This document shows positions 35,869 to 44,025 of a stretch of 64,000 nucleotides of DNA, piece by piece. Each line of letters opens with the position of its first letter. The stretch's first letter is position 1. This stretch comes from JBALVT01 sp047612385. GTDB taxonomy: Bacteria; Pseudomonadota; Gammaproteobacteria; Pseudomonadales; Halieaceae. A program made the translations under genes and the position numbers. The stretch is taken from assembly GCA_047612385.1 (NCBI GenBank), contig JBLGAR010000002.1, forward strand, positions 1 through 64,000, given 5' to 3'. The notes beneath the pieces are model-generated. The model searched no databases. It was not told where the DNA came from and saw only the letters and a program-made list of their open reading frames with translations.

Positions 35869-36870
35869 CTACGACCATTGTCCGATGCGAGCCAGCAAAT
35901 CACAAACGCGACTTGAATAGGCCCACTCATTGTCGTACCAATTGAGGACTCTTAAATAGCGATCACCTGTTACAGCGGTAAATCCGGCATCGTAGATTGA
36001 GGAGTGCGAGTCGCCGATAATATCCGAAGATACAATGGGCCTGTCGCTAAAGAGAAGAATCCCCTGCAGATCTTCTGACTCAGACGCCTCTTTCACGGCC
36101 TGATGAACCTCATCCACTGTCACCACAGTATCGAGTTTGACAAAAAAATCTACCACAGACCCATCTGGGACAGGGACTCTCGACGCAATGCCATGCAGGC
36201 GGCCTTGCAGCTCGGGAAGAACCTCGCCCACCGCTTTGGCAGCTCCGGTTGAAGTGGGAATAATATTCTCCGCCGCAGCGCGACTGCGCCGCCAGTCAGA
36301 ATGAGGCACGTCAGCCAGGCGCTGATCATTGGTGTAGGCATGTACCGTATTGATAACGCCCTCGACAATACCAAATTTCTCATTGAGCACTTTAGCCATT
36401 GGCGCTAAGCAGTTCGTGGTGCAACTGGCATTGGATATAATCCGATGCTCTGGCAGTAAGCCGGCATGGTTTACCCCCAGTACTACGGTGTAATCAATCG
36501 GCTCAGCGGCGGGAACGGTCAGTATGACTCTCTTGGCACCCGCAGTAAGATGCATCTTTAATTGCTCGCGCTTGCGAAAAACACCGGTGGACTCCACCAC
36601 GGCGTCTATGCCCATCTCATCCCAGGGCAAATCTGCTGGATTTCTTTCGCTCAGCAACTTCACTCGGCCCTTGGGCGTTACAAAGTGGCCGTCCTCCAAG
36701 GTAAGACTCTTTCCAAAGGGGCCCATGATGGTGTCATAGTTCAACAAATATCGGAGAGTATCGTAATCAAACAGATCGTTAATGGCGACTACATCAACAC
36801 CCTCCACTTCTTCCAACACCCGAAAAACAGATCGACCGATTCGACCAAAGCCGTTAATTGCAACTCTCAT
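35869..36870 (-). CDS. gap: Type I glyceraldehyde-3-phosphate dehydrogenase (catalytically complete copy)
   Basis: NAD-dependent glycolytic dehydrogenase, 333 residues. NGFGRIGRSVFR is the Rossmann loop and the Asp of NDLFD (residue 32) favours NAD. The active-site segment SNASCTTNC has Cys150, paired with His177 (NTVHAYT). NWYDNEWAYSSRV ends the catalytic domain. The ATG at 36870 shares one base with the stop of the upstream paralogue (TGATG) and has GGAGG 7 nt upstream. Epd (erythrose-4-phosphate dehydrogenase) is a less likely alternative. Confidence 0.93.
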   Translation of the reverse strand: MRVAINGFGRIGRSVFRVLEEVEGVDVVAINDLFDYDTLRYLLNYDTIMGPFGKSLTLEDGHFVTPKGRVKLLSERNPADLPWDEMGIDAVVESTGVFRKREQLKMHLTAGAKRVILTVPAAEPIDYTVVLGVNHAGLLPEHRIISNASCTTNCLAPMAKVLNEKFGIVEGVINTVHAYTNDQRLADVPHSDWRRSRAAAENIIPTSTGAAKAVGEVLPELQGRLHGIASRVPVPDGSVVDFFVKLDTVVTVDEVHQAVKEASESEDLQGILLFSDRPIVSSDIIGDSHSSIYDAGFTAVTGDRYLRVLNWYDNEWAYSSRVCDLLARIGQWS

Positions 36871-37892
36871 CACGCCGCCTCCTGTTTCTGGTCCAGCTGT
36901 GCATAGAGCCTCACTACGTCGAGTAAGCGCGCCGCGTGACCCTGGTTTTCGTACCAGCTGAGTGATTTAATAATATTATTTCCCGCCTTGATGGTGCCCT
37001 TCGTGTCGAACAGCAGGGAGTGCGGATTGCCGATGATGTCCGAGGAAACAATAGGATCCTCGACAACATCGACGATGCCTTTATAAGCACTGATACTTTC
37101 GCGCATGAGGTTGTTGATATCCTCCGCACCGACCGCGCTATCTTCCATCACCAGATTTACATCCAGAAGACAGCCCTCATGAATAGGAACATTGAGGGCG
37201 GAGGTAATAACCTTGCCTTCGAATTGGGGAAGCACCTGCCCCAACCACAAACCCGCGTCGTGACTGTTGGGAATAATATTTTTTGCCGCCGAGCGACTGC
37301 GACGATAATCACTGCCGGCGTAGTCCTGAAGCGCCTGATCGGATGTATAGGAATGGACTGTTGTCATGGTTGCGCATTCAATAGCGAATTTTTGAGACAG
37401 AATATGCAGCAGCAAACACAGGGCCGTTGTCGTACCTGAACCGGCCGATATCATTTGATCACTCGCGCGTATTTCATTGCCGTTAATACCGGGCATAACG
37501 ATGCGGTCGATGTGATCAGAAGGTAGAGTTCGCAACACAACTCGGGGGGCGCCATTCCCGAGGTGCCCCTCCATATCACTGCGCTGGCGAAACTTCCCCG
37601 TCGAGTCGATAACGGCATCCACATCAAAAATATCCCAGGGCATCTCGGAAGGTAAGTCCGTGGGCATTAGTCGCGCTTTAAATCGGGGGTTGACCAGAAA
37701 ATTCCCTTCCAGCAGATGTCGCTCAGGATTATCAACCTCAGAGCACAACAAATAATGGAGAATGTCCGCCTTGCCGATATCGGCGATGGCTACAACTTCT
37801 ATATCGTCACTCAAAGAGGCTAGATCGTAGAGCTGCCTACCCGTTTGGCCAAAGCCCATAATGCCCAGGCGTATTGTTTTGCGATCGCTCAT
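36870..37892 (-). CDS. GAPDH-like protein lacking the catalytic cysteine
   Basis: 340 residues of clear GAPDH fold: Rossmann start LGIMGFGQTGRQLYDL, the RRSRSAAKNIIP block, NPHSLLFD and SLSWYENQG. At the catalytic position the usual SNASCTTNC is replaced by SAGSGTTTALC, so the nucleophile is Gly153, while the general-base His180 (TTVHSYT), 27 residues later, is kept. It therefore probably cannot do the thioester chemistry; a regulatory, hetero-oligomeric or different enzymatic role is possible. ATG with AGGAG 6 nt upstream. Its stop overlaps the start of the active gap, so the two are coupled at about one-to-one. Confidence 0.88.
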   Translation of the reverse strand: MSDRKTIRLGIMGFGQTGRQLYDLASLSDDIEVVAIADIGKADILHYLLCSEVDNPERHLLEGNFLVNPRFKARLMPTDLPSEMPWDIFDVDAVIDSTGKFRQRSDMEGHLGNGAPRVVLRTLPSDHIDRIVMPGINGNEIRASDQMISAGSGTTTALCLLLHILSQKFAIECATMTTVHSYTSDQALQDYAGSDYRRSRSAAKNIIPNSHDAGLWLGQVLPQFEGKVITSALNVPIHEGCLLDVNLVMEDSAVGAEDINNLMRESISAYKGIVDVVEDPIVSSDIIGNPHSLLFDTKGTIKAGNNIIKSLSWYENQGHAARLLDVVRLYAQLDQKQEAA

Positions 37893-37940
37893 TGCGCTCT
37901 CCTGTACTGATTTGTTGGCTTGTATGACTTACTGATCTTG

Positions 37941-38552
37941 CTAGTTCATCGCCTCGTGTGCCAGACGTTCAATCTCTGCCCAATTTTCGGCATCGACCAA
38001 TTTATCTGCCACCATCCAGGAACCACCACAGCACACAACATTCGACAGAGCCAAAAACTCGCGGAAGTTAAACGGCGTCAAACCACCGGTGGGGCAAAAC
38101 CGAACTTGGGGGAAAGGGCCACCCAGAGATTTCAATGTAGGGATGCCTCCGACTGCGACGGCTGGAAACAGCTTGAAGCACTCATATCCATAATCCAGGC
38201 CCAGCATAATCTCGGACGCGGTGGAGATGCCGGGAACAAAACCGACCTTAGTCTGTGATGCGGCGCGCAACAGGTTTTCGGTCAGACCGGGGCTGACGCA
38301 AAAATCCGCACCCGCTGCCACAGCTGCCTCAAACTCAGCAGGATTGGTAACCGTGCCTGCAGCAATCAACAAATTGGGAACCTGCGCCTTCACAGCGGCT
38401 ATACACTCCAGCGCCGCGTCAGTTCTCAGGGTGATTTCAACCGCTTTCATCCCGCCTTTGGCCAGAGCGCGCGAAAGCGCAACGGTTGATTCGACATTCC
38501 TGACGGTCACGACCGGCAATACTCGACACTCGGAAAGTAGAGTTTGATCCAT
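37941..38552 (-). CDS. eda: KDPG aldolase (2-dehydro-3-deoxyphosphogluconate / 4-hydroxy-2-oxoglutarate aldolase)
   Basis: Entner-Doudoroff enzyme splitting KDPG into pyruvate and glyceraldehyde-3-phosphate. RVLPVVTV, the catalytic Glu in AVEITLRT and the Schiff-base Lys region CFKLFPA are present, and RFCPTGGL binds phosphate. I chose the ATG at 38552 (203 residues), which has GAGG 9 nt upstream; the open frame continues up to a TTG at 38567. First gene of the eda-gap-like-gap-ppc unit, whose GAP product feeds the next genes. Confidence 0.95.
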   Translation of the reverse strand: MDQTLLSECRVLPVVTVRNVESTVALSRALAKGGMKAVEITLRTDAALECIAAVKAQVPNLLIAAGTVTNPAEFEAAVAAGADFCVSPGLTENLLRAASQTKVGFVPGISTASEIMLGLDYGYECFKLFPAVAVGGIPTLKSLGGPFPQVRFCPTGGLTPFNFREFLALSNVVCCGGSWMVADKLVDAENWAEIERLAHEAMN

Positions 38553-38570
38553 AAACAAATACCTCAATAA

Positions 38571-38585
38571 TGTAATTTAACTACA
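38571..38585. promoter_or_regulatory. HexR operator upstream of eda
   Basis: TGTAATTTAACTACA is a near-perfect 15-bp HexR palindrome (known consensus close to TGTAATTAAATTACA) placed 19 nt before the eda start and facing the divergent hexR gene. HexR repression is relieved by KDPG in known systems. Confidence 0.75.
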
Positions 38586-38740
38586 TTTTCAAAAAACCGA
38601 AACAAGCATAAGTAGAGGTGATTGCAGCCTAGGTTTGTTAAATCCACCCTAGTTTTTCCCAGAATATACCCATTTATCCGATTTTAATAGAGTCAAAATC
38701 GATAAATTCAGATAATTCCAAAGAGATGTGACTTAGGCTC

Positions 38741-38769
38741 TTGCAATATTTATGTTGTTTTATTACATT
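38741..38769 (+). promoter_or_regulatory. Candidate hexR promoter
   Basis: TTGCAA at 38741-38746, a 17-nt spacer and TACATT at 38764-38769 form a sigma-70-like promoter 35 nt before the hexR ATG. The second HexR box overlaps its -10 element. Confidence 0.45.
38753..38767. promoter_or_regulatory. Second HexR-like operator at the hexR promoter
   Basis: TGTTGTTTTATTACA matches the HexR consensus well in its right half and less well in its left half. Its overlap with the -10 region suggests autorepression. Confidence 0.5.
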
Positions 38770-38803
38770 CTAAGATATAGCCATCTCCCACCTCGGAGCC
38801 ACC

Positions 38804-39646
38804 ATGTCCCTACTTGCGGATCTGCGCAACAGCCAGGCGAAACGAAGCAAGTCAGCCCACAAGCTGACCGCCTTTATTCTCAGTGACCCGAATTCCATTC
38901 TCTCCATGTCTATCGCCACGCTGGCCGGCGCAGTGGGTGTCAGCGAGCCTACCGTTAATCGCTTTTGCACTGGCCTGGGTCTCAAGGGTTTTCCGGATTT
39001 CAAGCTGAGCTTAGCTGCGGCTCTGGCAAGAACCCAACCCAGTATCACCCGAGATATTGAATCGGGAGACTCCATCAGTCATGTAGCGGCCAAGGTTTTT
39101 GAATCGACTCAAGCCAGCCTAAGTGCCACGCAAAACAACATCGATACCGCCGCTATTGAGAAAGTGGTAAATATATTTGCCCGCTCAAGATGCATTGTCT
39201 TGTGTGGGTTGGGAGCATCATCATCAGTGGCACTGGATGCCCAACACAAGCTGCTTAGATTCGAGACACCGGTCATTGCCCACACAGACCTGATAAACCA
39301 GCGCATGACCGCAGCCGGATTAGCGCCGGGGGATTGCCTGGTGTGTATCTCCTACACTGGGCGCACCGGAGCGATGGTGGAGGTCTCCGCACTCGGCAAA
39401 GAAGCCGGCGCCACGATTATTGGCATTACCACAGCAAACTCTCCCCTGGCCGCCGTATGTGATGTAACACTAGCGGTAGAAGCGAGCGAAGATACCGAGC
39501 TTTACACCCCAATGACTTCACGTATCGCGCAACTGGTGCTGATCGACGTGCTCGCGACCTGCCTGGCACTCAAGAAAGGCCCAGAATTCTCGGCTCATCT
39601 GGCCAAACTTAAGCGGAGCCTTAAATCCACTCGCAAGGAAAAATAG
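38804..39646 (+). CDS. hexR: HexR-type transcriptional regulator (RpiR family)
   Basis: DNA-binding repressor/activator of central sugar metabolism. 280 residues: N-terminal RpiR helix-turn-helix domain (about 1-77; recognition region SIATLAGAVGVSEPTVNRFC at 37-55) and a C-terminal SIS sugar-phosphate-binding domain (about 120-255, beginning RCIVLCGLGASSSVA), which in HexR senses KDPG. Its position divergent from eda with two HexR boxes in between strongly supports the name. Likely targets in the window are eda, both gap genes and ppc. Confidence 0.92.
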   Translation: MSLLADLRNSQAKRSKSAHKLTAFILSDPNSILSMSIATLAGAVGVSEPTVNRFCTGLGLKGFPDFKLSLAAALARTQPSITRDIESGDSISHVAAKVFESTQASLSATQNNIDTAAIEKVVNIFARSRCIVLCGLGASSSVALDAQHKLLRFETPVIAHTDLINQRMTAAGLAPGDCLVCISYTGRTGAMVEVSALGKEAGATIIGITTANSPLAAVCDVTLAVEASEDTELYTPMTSRIAQLVLIDVLATCLALKKGPEFSAHLAKLKRSLKSTRKEK

Positions 39647-39661
39647 CCCGGGTGTTTTCGC

Positions 39662-40633
39662 TTACAGCTTAGCCGGGTGAGTAAACAGCCAGCGATCCAC
39701 AAACTCATCGCTGCGTTTGTTCAGCCAACGGGTGATAAGGGCCAACACCAACAAGGTGAACGCTATGCGCATCCACAACACACCCGAATGATGCGCGCCA
39801 AGCAACATCATTAGCAGCGTATCTTCAATTAAGCTGTGGCACAGCGCGAGCATCGTCAACGAAGCAAATATATCCCGCCGGGACACATGGCCCAGCTCAG
39901 CTTCGCGAATCAGTAAACCGCCCCCAAAGGACAAACCGAGAGTCATACCGACTATAGTCATCGTGGTCGCCTCTCGCCCTATGCCCATTAGCCGCAGAAC
40001 AGGCTCGAGGGCTGCGCTCAATAGCTTCTCGATGCCCAGCAAGCGAAGTATTTTTAGCCCACTCAACAAGCCTGTGATTATGAGCAATATCATGAGCAAA
40101 TTCTGAGCCTGGGACACGAGCCAGGCTCCAAGGGTCGTATCACGCACTTCAGGCACCCAGGCCAATTCGTTGGACTGCTCCAAGAAACCGCCGATGCTAT
40201 AGACCTGGTGCGCCAACCAAGCCAGCAGCAGCGCACCAGCCAACCGTATGGTGACAGTCACGCCCAGCCGAATCCCCGCCCGCTGCGCGATACGGGCCTC
40301 AATGGGCAAACCATGGGATATCAGTAAGAGAATAGACAACACCGTTACCTGTGCGACGCTCAGGGTTTCACTGTGCGCCACATCGAAGAACACCAGCATG
40401 CCGGCATACAGATTGGTCATGATGGTGGTTGCCCACACGATACCCATCGATTCCGGCAGGCCAATCAACACCATCGCCGGTGACAAGAACTGGCTTAGGT
40501 AAACCAGCATGCCCAATTCCTCCAGCGCTTTAACCACTAAGATCGTGGGAATCATAATCTTGTACAGCGTCCAGGTGACGACAAAGATCTCACTGGCGAG
40601 TTCAGAGAAAACCTGTCTTGAAGTAGGACGCAT
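39662..40633 (-). CDS. Nucleoside-recognition (Gate) domain membrane protein
   Basis: Inner-membrane protein of 323 residues with about eight to nine hydrophobic segments. The two repeated halves (ILVVKALEELGMLVYLSQFLSP... and ...LLGIEKLLSAALEPVLRLMGI) are typical of Gate/nucleoside-recognition proteins related to spore maturation and FeoB gates. The transported substrate is unknown. ATG at 40633; the codon before it is a TTG and the ribosome-binding site is weak. It lies 48 nt downstream of the GDPD gene on the same strand. Confidence 0.75.
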   Translation of the reverse strand: MRPTSRQVFSELASEIFVVTWTLYKIMIPTILVVKALEELGMLVYLSQFLSPAMVLIGLPESMGIVWATTIMTNLYAGMLVFFDVAHSETLSVAQVTVLSILLLISHGLPIEARIAQRAGIRLGVTVTIRLAGALLLAWLAHQVYSIGGFLEQSNELAWVPEVRDTTLGAWLVSQAQNLLMILLIITGLLSGLKILRLLGIEKLLSAALEPVLRLMGIGREATTMTIVGMTLGLSFGGGLLIREAELGHVSRRDIFASLTMLALCHSLIEDTLLMMLLGAHHSGVLWMRIAFTLLVLALITRWLNKRSDEFVDRWLFTHPAKL

Positions 40634-40681
40634 CAAACCGGTTTGGTAAGAGCGGTGCGTACGTCGTTTGGCATCGGCTGG

Positions 40682-41497
40682 CTAATCCTCAACATACTGA
40701 TCCCGTATCCTTTGGACTTTGACCGCATCGTTGCTGAAGATCCACTCCACTCCGCGGTTCAACTCTCTAAACAGACAATTTTTGGAACTGATAAATCCTG
40801 TGCCAATGCGCTGCCCCTGACTCACATGACGATCCTTCAAGCGGTTGCCGAGCAACAGGTAGTGTCCAGTCAAACCCCCATAGCACTGGTCAATAGCTGC
40901 CTGGCTCAGGCTTCGCACGTTAGTTTCGGAGACCGGGAGGCAATACCTTGGCTCGACAAAACTGACACGACTAAACAGCTGTGGGTCCAACGCGAGAAAA
41001 TGGTAATGCACTCCAGGCGACAACTCGCCCAAATGATCCCTAAGGACTTCTGCTTGTTGCTCGGGCTGTGGATAATGCTCGTCTTTTATTTCCAACATCA
41101 GGTGCGTATTGCCGCCAAACTCAGCAACCAACTCCGACACAGAAGGAATTAGGGGCATTTGGGCTCTCAATTCGGTAAACGTTAAATCTGCGACCTCGGT
41201 AGAATCTTCAAACAGTCGACTCCCGCAACTATCGTGAGTCACAACAGGCACTAGATCTGCCGTCCAGCGGATGTCGCACTCAATGCCCCATACGCCATTT
41301 ACCCTTGCATTGGAGAAGGCAGTCAGGGTATTTTCGATGACGGTAATATTGTCATGCTCACCTCGATGCGAAATAACCTTGCAGTTGCGCAGCGCAGATT
41401 GCGAAGGCTGCGGTTGCACAGAGGCTGCCATGGCCCAATCCGCCATTTTCATTGCTGCGTTTTGCAACATCTCTCGCATCGACATATTTCCCAGCAC
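40682..41497 (-). CDS. Glycerophosphodiester phosphodiesterase family protein
   Basis: Hydrolyses glycerophosphodiesters to glycerol-3-phosphate and alcohol (family role). 271 residues with the GDPD catalytic pattern: SHRGEH (HR pair), ENTLTAF, IECDIRWTAD (metal-binding E-x-D), VVTHD and later MLEIKDE. No signal peptide is apparent, so it is probably cytoplasmic. The start is uncertain: GTG at 41497 or one of three in-frame ATGs within the next ten codons; GGGA spacing favours the ATG at about residue 7. Confidence 0.88.
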   Translation of the reverse strand: MLGNMSMREMLQNAAMKMADWAMAASVQPQPSQSALRNCKVISHRGEHDNITVIENTLTAFSNARVNGVWGIECDIRWTADLVPVVTHDSCGSRLFEDSTEVADLTFTELRAQMPLIPSVSELVAEFGGNTHLMLEIKDEHYPQPEQQAEVLRDHLGELSPGVHYHFLALDPQLFSRVSFVEPRYCLPVSETNVRSLSQAAIDQCYGGLTGHYLLLGNRLKDRHVSQGQRIGTGFISSKNCLFRELNRGVEWIFSNDAVKVQRIRDQYVED

Positions 41498-41556
41498 GCT
41501 CCAAAACCAAATAATAACGCTAGCGACCAGAAAGTGTTAGCCGAACTCGGATTCTG

Positions 41557-42900
41557 ATGAGCAATAACAACATTTCAGCAGTTAAAACTGACGGAGAACC
41601 CGCCGCAACGGGACCCCGAGAAGTGATCGCCTGGGCCTTTTACGATTTCGCCAACTCTGGCTACACCACAGTCGTGCTCACCGCTATTTACGGCACCTAC
41701 TTCGTTGCGGTTGTCGCCGGCGGTGCGCCTGGCATGGCCGATGGCACTGCCACTTTCCTGTGGACGCTGGCCATAGCAATAGCCAATCTATGCGTTCTTG
41801 TATGCGCTCCGATTCTGGGAGCTATCGCTGATTATCGCGCAAGTAAAAAGAGATTTCTGTTGTTTACAACCGTAGTTTGCGTTTTCGGCACGGCTTCAAT
41901 GGCGATCGCCGGTCCTGGGCAGCTTGTGCTTGGGATGACGTTATTGATTGTCGCCACCGTCGCATTTTCCGCTGGTGAGAATCTAATTGCTGCGTTCCTA
42001 CCGGAAATCGCGTCACCCGATAACATGGGACGAATTTCAGGCTACGGCTGGAGCCTAGGCTACTTTGGTGGCCTGCTCACACTCGGCACCTGCTTAGCCT
42101 ATATCAACTGGGCCACGGGCCAAGGCCACCAAGCCTCAGAATACGTACCGGTGACGCTGATCATCACCGCTGTAATATTTGCGCTGTCAGCGACACCTAC
42201 TTTCATGTATCTGCGCGAACGAGCCACACCACGTAAACTACCTCAGGGCATATCCTACTGGAGCCTGGGCCTGGCCGAAGTGACCACCACTGTGCGCAAC
42301 GCGAGACACTTCAAAGACCTGTTTCGCTTTATTATCTGTCTCACTGCGTATCAATCTGGTGTCGCGACGGTCGTCGTAATCGCGGCTATCTACGCACAGG
42401 CGGTAATGGGATTTGATTCACAACAGCTCATCATTCTGATTATGGTGGTGAACCTCACCGCCTCTATCGGCGCCTTTCTTTTTGGTATCGCACAGGACCG
42501 CTATGGATCCGTGCCGACCTTGGCCGCAGGCTTACTGGTCTGGCTGGCAGCGATCGGGGTGACCTATCTCGCCGAAAGCGCATCCGATGTCTGGCTGGCC
42601 GGAAACTTAATGGGCTTGGCGATGGGTGCCACTCAAGCCGGAGGACGGGCCCTGATAGGTCAGCTAACACCGGTCGAACGCAGCGCGGAATTTTTCGGTC
42701 TATGGGGCTTCGCAAGTCGCGCAGCGGCAATTATCGGACCTCTGTGTTACGGGGTAATCAGCCATTTCAGCGATGGCAATCACCGGATGGCAATGCTGTC
42801 TACCGCGACGTTCTTCCTAATAGGGCTGGCACTATTATTTACCGTGGATGAAAAACGTGGAATCGCCGCGCGTAACAGTGACACTGTGAAGTTGGCATAG
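41557..42900 (+). CDS. UMF1 family MFS transporter
   Basis: 447 residues with about 11-12 membrane segments. The N-terminal AWAFYDFANSGYTTVVLTAIYGTYF motif is diagnostic of the UMF1/Atg22-like MFS family, and RALIGQLTPVERSAEFFGLW is a second family block. The substrate is not known; yeast Atg22 exports vacuolar amino acids. Divergent from the GDPD gene with 59 nt between them. Confidence 0.9.
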   Translation: MSNNNISAVKTDGEPAATGPREVIAWAFYDFANSGYTTVVLTAIYGTYFVAVVAGGAPGMADGTATFLWTLAIAIANLCVLVCAPILGAIADYRASKKRFLLFTTVVCVFGTASMAIAGPGQLVLGMTLLIVATVAFSAGENLIAAFLPEIASPDNMGRISGYGWSLGYFGGLLTLGTCLAYINWATGQGHQASEYVPVTLIITAVIFALSATPTFMYLRERATPRKLPQGISYWSLGLAEVTTTVRNARHFKDLFRFIICLTAYQSGVATVVVIAAIYAQAVMGFDSQQLIILIMVVNLTASIGAFLFGIAQDRYGSVPTLAAGLLVWLAAIGVTYLAESASDVWLAGNLMGLAMGATQAGGRALIGQLTPVERSAEFFGLWGFASRAAAIIGPLCYGVISHFSDGNHRMAMLSTATFFLIGLALLFTVDEKRGIAARNSDTVKLA

Positions 42901-42920
42901 CCGCAACATTCGGAACTGAT

Positions 42921-43286
42921 CTATCCGAAAAAGTTAGCCTCCACTCCATTGCCGCAAGGGTCCTTGCAAAAAATCTGGCTGAAACCAAACTCCGGCCGAT
43001 CGCTCCTGGTGTACTCCACAGCCATTGCATCAAGACGTGCGACATACGCCTCTATATCGCTAGCTTCAAACGCGACGTGATCAAGGTAGTGCTGCTTGTC
43101 AGAAGCAAAATGAGCATCGCTTTCCAGCAGATGAATAATCGGCGAACCACCCCCATAGAGCCAAAAACCCCGCACCCCAAAATCAGGTCTTGGGCCGTCT
43201 TCGAGTTCGAGTGTCTCACAGTAAAAATCTTTTACTTGCACCAGCAAATCATAAGGCGCGGCGATATTAATATGGTCAATCTTCAT
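42921..43286 (-). CDS. VOC superfamily (glyoxalase/dioxygenase fold) protein
   Basis: 121 residues of a single VOC module: KIDHINIAAPYDLL with a metal-type His near the start, HYLDHVAFEASDIEAY with a second His, and a terminal FCKDPCGNGVEANFFG containing the conserved Glu. Whether it is a lyase, dioxygenase or resistance protein cannot be told. It overlaps the upstream membrane-protein gene by 4 nt, suggesting joint expression. Confidence 0.87.
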   Translation of the reverse strand: MKIDHINIAAPYDLLVQVKDFYCETLELEDGPRPDFGVRGFWLYGGGSPIIHLLESDAHFASDKQHYLDHVAFEASDIEAYVARLDAMAVEYTRSDRPEFGFSQIFCKDPCGNGVEANFFG

Positions 43287-43945
43287 TCACTTTTATCCCC
43301 ATTTTCAATCGAACTGTCCGCGTCCATGGAATGCATCCAATAACGGCGCGCGTTTCGAAATTGATACGCTAACGCCAAAATGGCGAGCGCCAGTGCCGCC
43401 ACCGCCAGCAGGTGCGAGCCTTCGAAAACCCAAAGAAGAACACCCATCAACACGAGGGCCACCACCACCGTGATCGAGATAGAATAGTCGCGCCACGAAG
43501 CCGCAGTAACGCTTCGGAAAAAATAATGATTGGCCGGGTCAGCTCTAGCCCGACGCATGACCAAATGATTGGCCAGGGTCGACAGCGCAAAAATACCGGC
43601 TAGAAGCACAAACCAGGGGCCCAGCAAATCTGGACCCATAAGATCGATCATTCCAAATTCCATCAAACCGATATAGAAAGGAATGAGCGTGTCTTCCATG
43701 GAGGGAAGCCAGCTAAAGCGCAACACCGCACTGACATAGATGATCCAGATGAGCAGCATGCCCATAAACATCACAACAACCTGCATCCAACCCAGTGTCG
43801 CATCCCAACCACCGGCAAAAAGAAAATCGCTGCTACGTATTTTGGACCAGTACAATTCCAGCGCAATAGCCTGAATAAGGCTCAAGACCGTGATAATAAT
43901 CGACGGCAACAATTCCCGGGCGCGCTCCTGATTACGATCCACCAT
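43283..43945 (-). CDS. Six-helix hypothetical membrane protein
   Basis: 220 residues with about six hydrophobic segments (near 15-30, 50-72, 85-100, 108-125, 153-172, 176-193) and a charged acidic tail. I recognise no family. A GTG one codon inside (43942) has AGGAG at better spacing than the ATG at 43945. Translationally coupled with the VOC protein. Confidence 0.7.
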   Translation of the reverse strand: MVDRNQERARELLPSIIITVLSLIQAIALELYWSKIRSSDFLFAGGWDATLGWMQVVVMFMGMLLIWIIYVSAVLRFSWLPSMEDTLIPFYIGLMEFGMIDLMGPDLLGPWFVLLAGIFALSTLANHLVMRRARADPANHYFFRSVTAASWRDYSISITVVVALVLMGVLLWVFEGSHLLAVAALALAILALAYQFRNARRYWMHSMDADSSIENGDKSE

Positions 43946-44025
43946 TATCTCCTGCTAATCCATGCAATAGAATGAATGTAACGCGAAACTCCGAGCTTGC
44001 CAATTGTACGGCTAAAAACCTATCT

